Positions 5,264 to 5,769 of a DNA stretch of 5,769 bases are shown here, piece by piece. Below the pieces are notes generated by a model. The model was given only the letters and a program-made list of their open reading frames with translations. It did not search any database and was not told the origin of the DNA. The stretch comes from Microbacterium sp. (GTDB taxonomy: Bacteria; Actinomycetota; Actinomycetes; Actinomycetales; Microbacteriaceae), in assembly GCA_003248845.1 (NCBI GenBank), contig QFPD01000154.1:1-5769 (forward strand), in the 5' to 3' direction. Each line of letters begins with the position of its first letter. Positions within the stretch are counted from its first letter, which is position 1. The position numbers and the translations under genes are program-made.

Positions 5264-5743
5264 ATGGTCGACTCTGCGGAGACACACGACGTCAGAGGCG
5301 CGCTTTCGCGTTACCGCGCCGCGGATGCCGAGATGCACGAGCGCGTCCGGGCGACGACCTCTCTCGGTGAGAACGAACTGCGGATCCTGCAGCTCCTCCT
5401 CGCGCGACGTCACGACGGTCTGGACGTGAAGCCCAGCGACATCTCACGCCACCTCGGGATCAGCTCCGCTTCGACGACGGCCCTGATCGACCGCCTCGAG
5501 CGCCAGGGAAACGTCGAGCGACGCACCCACCCGACTGACCGACGGAGCATTCTCGTCGCCCCCACGGAGCGCGCCGTCAGCGAGGTCGCCGACGTGGTCG
5601 ACGCGTACGACCGGAGAATCGGCACCGCGATCGCCGGGCTCAGCGAGGCCGACCGGACGGCGATCGTCACCTTCCTCGATGCCGTCGCGGCGGCGGCGGA
5701 CGAGGTCGCTCGCGCTCGCTCCCGCGCGCGCAGCTACGCCTGA
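5264..5743 (+). CDS. MarR-family transcriptional regulator (MarR-2)
   Basis: The gene encodes 159 residues, typical for MarR. The helix-turn-helix lies at about 56-80 (KPSDISRHLGISSASTTALI, then DRLERQG). The wing at about 82-99 shows the signature NVERRTHPTDRRSILVAPT. Flanking helices at about 11-48 and 105-150 would form the dimer. Start ATG 5264 is backed by GGGGGGTGA ending 3 bases upstream. It is only distantly alike to MarR-1 outside the helix-turn-helix and wing and has no cysteine, so it is not a recent duplicate. It stands alone in its orientation, followed by a hairpin, and is divergent from the DUF7882 pair across 128 bases. Divergent MarR genes commonly regulate both themselves and the neighbour, which I infer here. 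The C-terminal tail is rich in Arg and Ala. The ligand is unknown. Confidence 0.9.
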   Translation: MVDSAETHDVRGALSRYRAADAEMHERVRATTSLGENELRILQLLLARRHDGLDVKPSDISRHLGISSASTTALIDRLERQGNVERRTHPTDRRSILVAPTERAVSEVADVVDAYDRRIGTAIAGLSEADRTAIVTFLDAVAAAADEVARARSRARSYA

Positions 5744-5752
5744 TCGACTCTC

Positions 5753-5769
5753 CCGAGACCCGCTCTCGG
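5753..5769 (+). terminator. Hairpin after MarR-2, candidate terminator at the window edge
   Basis: CCGAGA (5753-5758) and TCTCGG (5764-5769) form a perfect 6-bp stem with a 5-base loop, starting 9 bases after the MarR-2 stop. The preceding C5752 may extend the stem if the next base outside the window is G. Whether a T tract follows cannot be seen. Confidence 0.5.

Overview
This 5.8 kb window is high-GC chromosomal DNA that looks actinobacterial, most likely Microbacteriaceae (Microbacterium or a close relative). The reasons are the strong G/C bias at third codon positions, a DUF222/13E12-type HNH protein, a small protein of the 'MGRLYYGN...' type that I recall as common in Microbacteriaceae (DUF7882), and short overlapping gene starts. 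The taxonomic call comes from recognising gene families, not from a database search.

Layout. (1) Positions 1-1257, minus strand: a DUF222/HNH-endonuclease gene of the actinobacterial 13E12 repeat family, cut off at its 3' end by the window edge. (2) Positions 1258-1456: an A/T-richer divergent intergenic region with several short repeats. It ends in a 13-bp inverted repeat, with one mismatch, lying over the likely promoter and Shine-Dalgarno of the next gene. (3) Positions 1457-3270, plus strand: a two-gene operon of a MarR-family regulator and a major-facilitator (MFS_3/EntS-like) exporter joined by a 4-base ATGA overlap. This is the classic arrangement of a self-repressing, ligand-released efflux system. 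(4) Positions 3370-4005, minus strand: a DUF1349-like gene interrupted by one in-frame amber codon where a tryptophan of the W-I-K-A-G-V-E motif would be expected, with the frame otherwise intact on both sides. (5) Positions 4111-4467, plus strand: a 118-residue protein of unknown function. (6) Positions 4474-5135, minus strand: a two-gene unit of a 108-residue DUF7882-like protein followed by a 112-residue protein with one C-terminal membrane helix, joined by a 4-base GTGA overlap. (7) Positions 5264-5743, plus strand: a second MarR-family regulator, divergent from that pair across an A/T-rich region full of short palindromes, and followed by a hairpin at the window edge.

Working together. 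Two regulatory units stand out. MarR-1 probably controls itself and the exporter through the palindrome at 1415-1456. MarR-2 probably controls itself and may control the divergent DUF7882/membrane-protein pair. The first is a familiar type of efflux module. The second pairs a common kind of regulator with two uncharacterised small proteins and is the best candidate here for undescribed biology. I see no CRISPR array, tRNA, rRNA, insertion sequence or phage genes.
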